64,000 nt of DNA. Origin: JBFWNG01 sp050251195 (lineage in GTDB: Bacteria; Bdellovibrionota_B; Oligoflexia; Oligoflexales; Oligoflexaceae). The notes beneath the pieces are model-generated. The model had not been told where the DNA came from. It worked only from the letters and a program-made list of their open reading frames with translations, and did no database searches. Below, piece by piece: positions 40,754-48,803 of this stretch. The stretch is taken from assembly GCA_050251195.1 (NCBI GenBank), contig JBFWNG010000003.1, forward strand, positions 62,001 to 126,000. Direction: 5' to 3'. The translations under genes and the position numbers were made by a program. Within the stretch, counting starts at the first letter, position 1. Each line of letters starts with the position of its first letter.

Positions 40754-43411
40754 CTACATCGCTGAACTCGTCCGTGCTTTCGCCTGAATTTTGACACATC
40801 GATCGTTCTCTTGAACAGCTTCCCTAAGATTCTTAAACACTACAGGAACGAGCGTCGCCTTGTTATTTGCAATAAACTTCTCGAGAGCTTTCGAACTGCT
40901 CGTGGAGCAATCGGTTGGATTAAGGTTACTCACAAAGGCACCCAAAAATGACGTATCTCGTTCCTTAATAAGTTTTGGCAGGGCGGTGTAAAATTGATCC
41001 GCAAACTGAGCCTTAACTTGGTCCTGTGAAATAGGAAAAAATCCACGCATGATCTGCTTCAGTTCAGCGAGCGTGTAGGAACTGTTGGGCGCAATAAGGC
41101 TTTGAAACCATTGTTTCTTTGCATTGACATCGGGAGCGCGGACTTCGGCGGAAAGAGCAGCTTGCTTGCCGCGACTCGACGGATCTCTCTTGGCTTCACC
41201 TTGAAGCAGCGTGTGCGCGTCTTTATCGCCAAGTTCTGAAAGCCTCCCAATTATACTCCAGCGCATGTCTTGATCAATTGTGAGACCAGAGTACGATTCT
41301 TTGGCATCCAGAAGAGCCCGAAGCTTTGTTATCCCATCGGCTGTGCTGGTCGACCTTATGGCAGAGTAAGCCCACTCCTTTTGAAAATCCGATCCTGACG
41401 GAGCGTTCCCTAACATTTGCCAAAAGAAACGTTCCATCTTCGCAGCTTGTTTTTGATAAATTTCCTTTTCCGCACCGCTCTCTTTTGGAAAGAACGACAG
41501 GATGGAATATGAAGTCGAGTTTCGCCCATGCATTACATCCGCTACAGAAGTAGCAATCTCGACCACTTTCTCGGCCGGCAAGTTCGTGTAGACGAGTTCA
41601 GCGTATTCGGCTATTCCGATTTCTGCATCGCGGACCATATCGGCTAGTGATTGCCATAGCATGGCGCGTAGAAGGGTATCTTCCACATTTTTAAGATTCT
41701 GTTTTGCGGCCGCCAATGTTGCACGATCGAGAGAAACCTTGACGTAATCGTAGTCCTCATAATTTGGATAAACCATTACCGGGCAAGCCTTTCCGACAAG
41801 GCTTGCGACTACGGTACGTTTTCCCTCATAGGTTACGTCGGCCGTTTCCTTGACCACAAACTTCCCTGATTCCGTTGCATAAACCAACCCCACTTTTGTC
41901 CGGTGTGTTCTCAACCGCGGATATTCCTTGGGAGCAGACTGCGTCAGAGCAAAGTCTTTTACTTTGTTGTCCTGGCAGGAGTAGTCGGCGGTGACCGTGT
42001 TGAGGCTTTCTGTCTCAAGCCAATCTTTTTGCCAGCCTGACAGGCCCGTACCAGAGGCCTTTTCGAGTGCTCCGACGAAGTTGTCCAACTTCGTATTCTT
42101 GAAAGCAAACCTATCGAAGTAACTTCGGACACCGGCGCGAAACTTCTCTTGGCCGAGTAAGAAATCCGTCTGCTTAAGAACTGAGGCGCCCTTTCCGTAA
42201 GTAATTCCGTCAAAATTAGCAAAGGCTTGCTCGGTATGCGGAACGTTCGCGACGATGGGGTGCGTCGTAACCAATTGATCGTCATAGTAAGCGCTTTGCT
42301 TACTCCAAAGGTAAAACTTAAGCCAAGCTGTCTCGAGTTTGGAGCCCTCATATTGGGCCTTTGTCGCCATATAAGTAGCAAAACTCTCATTCAGCCAGAG
42401 ATCATTCCACCACTTCATAGTTACGAGATCTCCAAACCACATATGCGCCATCTCATGCAAAATGACGGATGCGCGACTGTCGCGCTCGGAAGCCGTCTCT
42501 TCCCCACGGTTCACCCGATTTTCAGAAAACGTCACGGCAGCAACATTTTCCATAGCGCCTGCGTTGAAATCAGGGACAATAATTTGGTCATACTTCTCGA
42601 ACGGATATTTGTAATCGAAGTACGCCTCATAAAAATCAAAACCTTGCCGAGTGGGCAAAAACCAATCTTCGGGCTGAACGTATTTAGCGAGAGATTCTCG
42701 GACCATGAGACGCGAAGGGATGCGCGACTTTGCGTCCACCCATGTATGATAAGGGCCGCCATGGAAACTAAACACGTAAGAGCTAAACCTTTTGCTTTCC
42801 GGAAAATTCCAAGTTGTTTTCCCGCCGCCAGCGTCGACCTTTGACGCTTCCATCACCGAGGTCACAACCTGCCAAGTTGATGGCACGGTTGCGGTAAGTT
42901 TGTAAGCTGCTTTGATGTCAGGCTGGTCAAAGTGAGGAAACAGTCGATTTGCGTCATACGGCTCGAAATCCGTGTAAACGTATGCCTTCCCGTCTTCCGG
43001 GTCTACAAACTTGTAGAGGCCAGAGCCGTCTCGGCTGAATGGATGTGAATACTTCGTCACAATGGAATTGCGTCCCGGCTTGAAGTCTTTCCCTTCAAGC
43101 TTTATGAATTCTCCGTTGTAAGAGAACTTCGCCTTTGCGCCGTTAACCAAAACGCCGACGACCGTACCGCCCGAGAAGTCAATTCTCAACCCCGACAGTT
43201 TTGATTTGAGAGAAAAGTTCGTCTCAACAGTACCTTCGAAGTCATCTTTTGTCGGGTCAACATTCAGTGTGAGATTGTAAGACGTTTCGGATATCAGAGA
43301 CGACCTGCTGTCAGCATCTTGCTTACTCAAACCGCGTTCGAATCCCTTCGCAAAACCTGACTCGATCGAGGCCAATCCGCACAACAGAATTAAGAACATT
43401 CTTGGAAACAT
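40754..43411 (-). CDS. M1 family aminopeptidase (aminopeptidase N-like)
   Basis: An 885-aa zinc aminopeptidase with a signal peptide (MFPRMFLILLCGLASIESG). The exopeptidase motif GAMENVAAVTF and the zinc motif ILHEMAHMWFGDLVTMKWW, then WLNESFATYMA (HExxH-x18-E), are intact. The N-terminal beta domain and a C-terminal helical ERAP1-like domain give the full family length. It trims N-terminal residues from peptides, here probably in the periplasm or outside. GGGGGAGAG before the ATG at 43411 is preferred to the ATG five codons upstream. Confidence 0.92.
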   Translation of the reverse strand: MFPRMFLILLCGLASIESGFAKGFERGLSKQDADSRSSLISETSYNLTLNVDPTKDDFEGTVETNFSLKSKLSGLRIDFSGGTVVGVLVNGAKAKFSYNGEFIKLEGKDFKPGRNSIVTKYSHPFSRDGSGLYKFVDPEDGKAYVYTDFEPYDANRLFPHFDQPDIKAAYKLTATVPSTWQVVTSVMEASKVDAGGGKTTWNFPESKRFSSYVFSFHGGPYHTWVDAKSRIPSRLMVRESLAKYVQPEDWFLPTRQGFDFYEAYFDYKYPFEKYDQIIVPDFNAGAMENVAAVTFSENRVNRGEETASERDSRASVILHEMAHMWFGDLVTMKWWNDLWLNESFATYMATKAQYEGSKLETAWLKFYLWSKQSAYYDDQLVTTHPIVANVPHTEQAFANFDGITYGKGASVLKQTDFLLGQEKFRAGVRSYFDRFAFKNTKLDNFVGALEKASGTGLSGWQKDWLETESLNTVTADYSCQDNKVKDFALTQSAPKEYPRLRTHRTKVGLVYATESGKFVVKETADVTYEGKRTVVASLVGKACPVMVYPNYEDYDYVKVSLDRATLAAAKQNLKNVEDTLLRAMLWQSLADMVRDAEIGIAEYAELVYTNLPAEKVVEIATSVADVMHGRNSTSYSILSFFPKESGAEKEIYQKQAAKMERFFWQMLGNAPSGSDFQKEWAYSAIRSTSTADGITKLRALLDAKESYSGLTIDQDMRWSIIGRLSELGDKDAHTLLQGEAKRDPSSRGKQAALSAEVRAPDVNAKKQWFQSLIAPNSSYTLAELKQIMRGFFPISQDQVKAQFADQFYTALPKLIKERDTSFLGAFVSNLNPTDCSTSSSKALEKFIANNKATLVPVVFKNLREAVQENDRCVKIQAKARTSSAM

Positions 43412-43506
43412 CTCTCCCCCTTGCATTTCCTAATTTTCGTGTAGGAAAGCTAGCACAGCTGAAACGGTTTTAGAACGTCCTATTTATCATCCAATTTATC
43501 ATTATC

Positions 43507-43537
43507 GAGATCCTTCGCTTCGCTCAGGATGACGGGG
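43507..43537 (+). repeat. 31-bp REP-like element, left arm
   Basis: GAGATCCTTCGCTTCGC then TCAGGATGACGGGG. It is an exact reverse complement of 43599-43629. Each unit also has its own partial dyad (GATCCTTCG against the CTCAGGATGAC side). This motif type is widespread in bacterial intergenic regions. Confidence 0.9.
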
Positions 43538-43598
43538 TGTGGAGCATCCTTCCTCTTACGTGACGGTCCTTCTAACATGACGCTGCCATCCTTAGCCT

Positions 43599-43629
43599 CC
43601 CCGTCATCCTGAGCGAAGCGAAGGATCTC
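43599..43629 (-). repeat. 31-bp REP-like element, right arm
   Basis: Identical to 43507-43537 on the opposite strand. The pair could fold into one large stem with a 61-nt loop, the head-to-head layout typical of REP doublets (BIME-like). A third, diverged copy lies at 37269-37299. Confidence 0.9.
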
Positions 43630-43743
43630 TAGTCAAGCAAATTCGTCAAAAAAGAGGCAAAATCAGGTGCTTTAGCCCCTCCTTTTTGATAAAACCTAAC
43701 ATAATGACGCAAAGATTCACCACTCGTCTGGAGCAACTGCGTA

Positions 43744-46700
43744 TTGAGGGATCACGAAGACGTGGCCAATGTTGTTGTAGGAATAGGCGCCTCTGCTGGG
43801 GGCTTGGATTCGTTCCGAAAGTTGCTCAGCATGCTTCCCGACAGTGCTCCTTATGCCATTATTCTTGTTCAACATCTCACGCCGACAGAAAAGAGCATTC
43901 TCGCCGAGATATTAGTTCCGTATACGCACCTTGAAATTGTCAAAGCCACTCACGGACTCAAGATTCTGTCCTCAAAAATTTATGTCATTCAATCCGGAGA
44001 CGTTCTTACAGTCAAAGACAGGTCGATTGTCGTAGGTAAGGTAGCGGGATCTTCCCTCGCGCATGAGGAGATAAACATATTATTCCGTTCTCTAGCGACC
44101 GAATACGGAAAAAACGCAGTCGGCATCGTCCTTTCAGGCGCCGGATCTGACGGAACCGCGGGACTCCTTGCCATCAAAAATGCGGGTGGTTTGACCATTG
44201 CCGAGCAACCTGGATCGGCGAAGGTTGATTCCATGCCGCAAAATGCTGTCAACCATGACGCTGCAGAACTTGTTATGACGCCAGAGGAAATTCCTGAGGC
44301 GCTTTCTACGTTCTGCCTTGCTAATCAAGGGATATTGGCGGATCTATGCTCTGATACCCGTCAAGATATCTTCAAAACCGATCCAAAAGTTCTAAGCGAG
44401 TTGGCGTCGATCTTGAGAGCAACATCAGATTTTGACATCCAAAACTATAAATTGCCTACAGTGTCGCGTCGCGTATCAAGGCGCATGAATCTGCAGGGAT
44501 GTAAGAGCGTCGAGGAATATCTACTCATCCTCAAGGGAAACGAACGCGAACAACAGGACTTGATTCGAGATTTGTTTATCAACGTTACGGAGTTCTTTCG
44601 CAATCCTGAAGCTTTCGAAACGCTCAACGACCTCGTTGTCGGGCCTCTTCTCAAGGAGACGGTATCAGGCACTAAGCTTAGAATCTGGATACCCGGATGC
44701 GCCACCGGCGAAGAAGCCTACTCTATAGCAATGCTGTTTCTAGAAGCGATCGAAAAAAACGCAAAGAATGTCTCCCTTCAATTGTTCGCCACGGATATCG
44801 ACGAAGAAGCGCTCAACATTGCACGGTCGGCTGTTTATGACAAAGCCGCAGCCGCCAGGATTCCCAGTCATTTGTTAACAAAATACTTTGTTTCCGAAAA
44901 CGACGACACAGTCCGAGTAGCACCAAGGCTAAGAGACTCTTTGTCATTCGCTTGCCACGATCTTTGCAAAGACCCACCTTTCTCGAGAATGAATCTCGTG
45001 AGCTGCCGAAATGTTCTCATTTATCTCGAGCCAAAGACTCAGCATCATATCCTCAATTTAATGCACTTTTCTTTGGTCCCCAACGGGTTCTTATTCTTGG
45101 GTACATCCGAGACAGTACACAGCCGCCGATCGCTCTTCAGAACCGTCTCCAAAACTTGGCATATCTATCAGCGAGCGGAAGCTCCAAGGAATGAGATTAG
45201 CCGACTATGGAAAAGTGAACGTAGTACACTGGAATCATTTTTACCTCCACTTCCGCCGCGAAGAAAATCGGAGAAGGCAACCGACAATTTCGGCAATGCT
45301 GTTTCTGCCTTGTTGCGGGCCCGCGTTGCTCCGTCCATAGTCGTGAATCAGGACAACCACATTATTTATTCCCATGGCAACCTAACGCCTTACTTTCGCT
45401 TTCCCGAGGGCGACCGCCCGCAGTTCGATCTGCACTCGGTCATTCGAAGCGACCTCCTGACGCGAGTGCGCGCCTTGCTTTATAAGTGTCGCAAGGACAA
45501 TCAAGAGGTATGGGAATATTCAAGCCCCGATACCAGCACCACAGCCCAGATCAAGATCAGGGTTAGTCCCGCGCCTGACATCGAAGACGCAGCCGTCGTT
45601 TCCTTCGAGGAAGTCAAATCGGCGGAAATGGTAACCGCCAACAACAAAGGGACCCATTTACCGAGCAGCGATCACGAGGCCCTCATTGACCAACTTGAGC
45701 GGGAGCTTCGTTCCACCCGAGAGGATCTTAACAACACCGTTGAAGAGCTTGAGGCGTCGAATGAAGAACTCAGAGTGGCGCATGAAGAGTCGATTACGAT
45801 CAATGAAGAGCTGCAATCCACGAACGAAGAACTCGAGTCCAGCGGCGAAGAGTTGCGCTCTCTTAACGAAGAGCTTTCGACCGTCAATTCTCAACTGAAA
45901 GAGAAGATCGAGCAACTTGAAAACACAAACGACGACCTTAGCAACTTTTTCTCCAGCACCAAATTGGCCACCGTGTTTCTGGACAATAATTTGCGAATCA
46001 AAAATTTCACACCGTCCTGCGAGGATCTTCTAGGATTCTCAGAGCACGATATCGGTCGTTCGCTCTACGATCAAGAAACGGAGCTTTTTCAACACGACGT
46101 CATTAAGGATGCCCGCGAGGTCCTCAATACCTTAGCTGCCCGATCCCAAGAGATTCGAACCAGCGAGGGGCGATGGTTTGATCGCAGAACGCTACCATAC
46201 CGAACCAAGGCGCAGAAAATCAAAGGACTGGTCATCAGTTTTGTGGACGTCACTACCATCAAACAATCGGCAGAGAAATTACAAATCAGGGAACGTCAGC
46301 AGGCAGTCATTGCTCGCCTTGGCCTCCAGACTTCAGAAAATTGGTCTACCGAGGAATTCTTTTTCCAAGTCGTCCGGGAAGTCCAAAGCACCTTGGATAC
46401 GGATTTCTGCGAAATACTCGAACTCGACGCTTCCAAAACCAATTTAACTCTTAAAGCGGGAGCCGGCTGGAATGAAGGAACAACGGATCGGACAGCACTG
46501 AGCCCGGCCCTCGACTCACCGGCAGGATATACATTATCGGTTATTCAACCCGTTATTTTTGACGACCTGGGAAAAGACAAGCGGTTTACAAACCCGAAAA
46601 AATTAAGACAATACGGGGTAATAAGCGGCATAACGTGCGCGATTCAGGTAGACGGAAACTCATACGGAACATTGGGAGCCTATACCAAGAATCCCAGAAA

Positions 46701-48801
46701 ATTTTCAGCAGAAGATGCCGACTTTTTACAGTCGGTTTCCCACCTTCTGGGTAACGCGATCAGCCGTTTTCGAGCCCATCGCCGCCTCGATATCGAACGT
46801 CGAGTTTCGGCAATTCTTTCGGAGTCGAAAACCCTTGGAGAAACACTTGACGTCCTATCGCGATGTTTTCTCGACACCTTAGGAGTCGATATTTGCGAAA
46901 TCTGGTTGCCAGACGAGACTGAACAACGCATCGTTTGCGAAAGCTTCCTAACGCGGCACAAGATTGCTTCTAACAACGAGTCGGAACACCGGTTCCACAA
47001 CATGTCGTTTAAAAAAGGAGAAGGGTTCGTTGGCCGAGTATGGCGATCAGGTACAACCATTTGGACCAGCGGACTTAAAGGCGACGAGAATTTCGCGCGA
47101 ACGAATGGCGCAAAAAAAATGGATCTTGATTTCGGCATTGCTTTTCCCATTAGGTCCGCCGGAGAAATCAAAGGCGTCATGACGTTATTTTCCCGGAAAA
47201 TGCTACCGTCAGAACCACTTCTTCTTCGCAGTCTTGAGGCTATCGGAATATCCTTTGGTGACTTCATGCGGCGAATAGAGGCCGAAAAAGAGATGCGTGA
47301 TTGGGAAGAACGATTTCGATTTGCAAACAGTACCGCTTCTGCATCCGCTTTCGAGACCGACCTGGAAGCGAAACACTTACTTAAGATATCGGGAGCGGAG
47401 CGGATTTTTGGCGAACAACCCGTTGTGCCTATTTCAATGGATTGGTGGTTAGAGAAAATAAATCCTTCCGACCGGAACCGCGTCGAGAGTTTGATCCGAG
47501 AAACAACTCAAGGCAACCTTAAATCCTGGAAATTTGATTACAAGGTTATGCGCGGAGGTCGCCCCGAAATCCATGTTGAGGAACATGGACAAATCGTAGG
47601 AGAACACAACGACCGACGAATCGGCATGCTATTCGACGTCACACATAGGAAAAGAGTAGAGCGTGAGCTTAGATTGGCGGATCAACAGAAAAACAGGTTT
47701 CTCGCCATGCTGAGCCACGAACTTCGGAATCCTCTCGCCGCCATCCAAGCGGCAGCGGCGTTGACGAAAGCGGAAAGGGAGTCTCCCGAAAAGTTCAATG
47801 AAACTCAAGCCGTCCTTCAACGTCAGATCAATCATATGAAACGCCTTGTCGATGACCTCCTCGACGTATCTCGAATCGTAAGCGGCAAAGTGTCTCTTGA
47901 AAAGACCACGCTTGATCTCAGTCAACTCGTTGATACTCTGCTCCAGGATCGGGAGCCCATTCTCAGCGCAAAGAAAATCAGATTGAATTATGACAGGGGC
48001 GACGAGTCGATTTGGGTTAACGGAGATCCCGCCAGGTTGACGCAGGTTTTCGACAACTTGATTTCAAACGCTCTTAAATACTCAAAGGACGGCGGCTCGT
48101 TAGTCATACTGGTAAAACGAAGGAACGACGTTGTCAATATTTACGTAAAAGATTCTGGAATTGGAATCGACCAGGAAATGCTCGAAGACATTTTCGAACC
48201 TTTCCGACAAGGCGACCAAGGCCTCGATCGCGACATCGGGGGATTGGGTCTTGGCTTAGCCTTGGCTAAGGGGATCGTCGAACTCCACCAAGGTTCCATC
48301 AAGGCTGAAAGCGACGGCTTGGATAAAGGAGCCACATTCACCGTTACTTTACCAATACTCGAAACGGTCGCAAAATTGGATACCAAACCAACGTCATTGC
48401 CAGTATCGCTCGGCCCCCTCAAGTTCCTTATTATCGAAGACAACAGGGATCTGGCAACGCTGACGGAAAGACTCTTACTTAGAGAGGGTTTTAACACCAA
48501 AATTCTTTACTCAGGAGAAAATGCTGCCCACGAAGCCAAGTTGTGGCTGCCTAACGTCATTCTCTGTGATATTGGACTCCCTGGAAATACCTCCGGCTAT
48601 GACGTGGCTGCTGCCCTTCGAAAGGAAGGCGTATTGGATAAAATCATTTTGCTTGCTCTGAGCGGTTATGGGCGCGCAGAAGACCTCATCAAGGCGCAGG
48701 AGGCCGGTTTTGACGGGCACTTGACCAAGCCAGCGTCTATCGACGCAATCAAAGATATAGTCCGTAAGTTACTGTTAAAGAAGACTAAGGCAAGGATGTA
48801 G
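43744..48801 (+). CDS. CheB-CheR-PAS-GAF-histidine kinase-receiver fusion
   Basis: A 1685-aa signalling protein. CheB methylesterase (1-190): GIGASAGG with Ser17, VQHL with His44, GSDGTAG with Asp136. CheR methyltransferase (about 205-470): IWIPGCATGEEAYSIAML and the CRNVLIYLE block. A glutamate-rich coiled coil follows (about 640-740, repeated NEEL heptads), then PAS (740-845), two GAF domains (about 865-1180), PAS (1190-1300), HisKA with MLSHELRNPL (His about 1325), HATPase (DNLISNALKYS, about 1436) and a receiver (FLIIEDNRDL, Asp about 1607). TTG at 43744 is the probable start; GTG at 43762 is an alternative. It lies two bases before the next hybrid kinase and likely signals with it. Confidence 0.9.
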   Translation: MRDHEDVANVVVGIGASAGGLDSFRKLLSMLPDSAPYAIILVQHLTPTEKSILAEILVPYTHLEIVKATHGLKILSSKIYVIQSGDVLTVKDRSIVVGKVAGSSLAHEEINILFRSLATEYGKNAVGIVLSGAGSDGTAGLLAIKNAGGLTIAEQPGSAKVDSMPQNAVNHDAAELVMTPEEIPEALSTFCLANQGILADLCSDTRQDIFKTDPKVLSELASILRATSDFDIQNYKLPTVSRRVSRRMNLQGCKSVEEYLLILKGNEREQQDLIRDLFINVTEFFRNPEAFETLNDLVVGPLLKETVSGTKLRIWIPGCATGEEAYSIAMLFLEAIEKNAKNVSLQLFATDIDEEALNIARSAVYDKAAAARIPSHLLTKYFVSENDDTVRVAPRLRDSLSFACHDLCKDPPFSRMNLVSCRNVLIYLEPKTQHHILNLMHFSLVPNGFLFLGTSETVHSRRSLFRTVSKTWHIYQRAEAPRNEISRLWKSERSTLESFLPPLPPRRKSEKATDNFGNAVSALLRARVAPSIVVNQDNHIIYSHGNLTPYFRFPEGDRPQFDLHSVIRSDLLTRVRALLYKCRKDNQEVWEYSSPDTSTTAQIKIRVSPAPDIEDAAVVSFEEVKSAEMVTANNKGTHLPSSDHEALIDQLERELRSTREDLNNTVEELEASNEELRVAHEESITINEELQSTNEELESSGEELRSLNEELSTVNSQLKEKIEQLENTNDDLSNFFSSTKLATVFLDNNLRIKNFTPSCEDLLGFSEHDIGRSLYDQETELFQHDVIKDAREVLNTLAARSQEIRTSEGRWFDRRTLPYRTKAQKIKGLVISFVDVTTIKQSAEKLQIRERQQAVIARLGLQTSENWSTEEFFFQVVREVQSTLDTDFCEILELDASKTNLTLKAGAGWNEGTTDRTALSPALDSPAGYTLSVIQPVIFDDLGKDKRFTNPKKLRQYGVISGITCAIQVDGNSYGTLGAYTKNPRKFSAEDADFLQSVSHLLGNAISRFRAHRRLDIERRVSAILSESKTLGETLDVLSRCFLDTLGVDICEIWLPDETEQRIVCESFLTRHKIASNNESEHRFHNMSFKKGEGFVGRVWRSGTTIWTSGLKGDENFARTNGAKKMDLDFGIAFPIRSAGEIKGVMTLFSRKMLPSEPLLLRSLEAIGISFGDFMRRIEAEKEMRDWEERFRFANSTASASAFETDLEAKHLLKISGAERIFGEQPVVPISMDWWLEKINPSDRNRVESLIRETTQGNLKSWKFDYKVMRGGRPEIHVEEHGQIVGEHNDRRIGMLFDVTHRKRVERELRLADQQKNRFLAMLSHELRNPLAAIQAAAALTKAERESPEKFNETQAVLQRQINHMKRLVDDLLDVSRIVSGKVSLEKTTLDLSQLVDTLLQDREPILSAKKIRLNYDRGDESIWVNGDPARLTQVFDNLISNALKYSKDGGSLVILVKRRNDVVNIYVKDSGIGIDQEMLEDIFEPFRQGDQGLDRDIGGLGLGLALAKGIVELHQGSIKAESDGLDKGATFTVTLPILETVAKLDTKPTSLPVSLGPLKFLIIEDNRDLATLTERLLLREGFNTKILYSGENAAHEAKLWLPNVILCDIGLPGNTSGYDVAAALRKEGVLDKIILLALSGYGRAEDLIKAQEAGFDGHLTKPASIDAIKDIVRKLLLKKTKARM

Positions 48802-48803
48802 AA

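Larger units (their letters stand above)
43412..43743. other. 332-bp gene-free stretch holding an inverted REP pair
   Basis: Between the divergent aminopeptidase and CheB/CheR-kinase genes. The centre (43507-43629) is an inverted pair of identical 31-bp elements with a 61-bp spacer. I see no convincing coding frame. The right end has GGAGCAACTGCGTA before the TTG start of the kinase gene. No strong sigma70 promoter could be picked for either direction. Confidence 0.6.
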
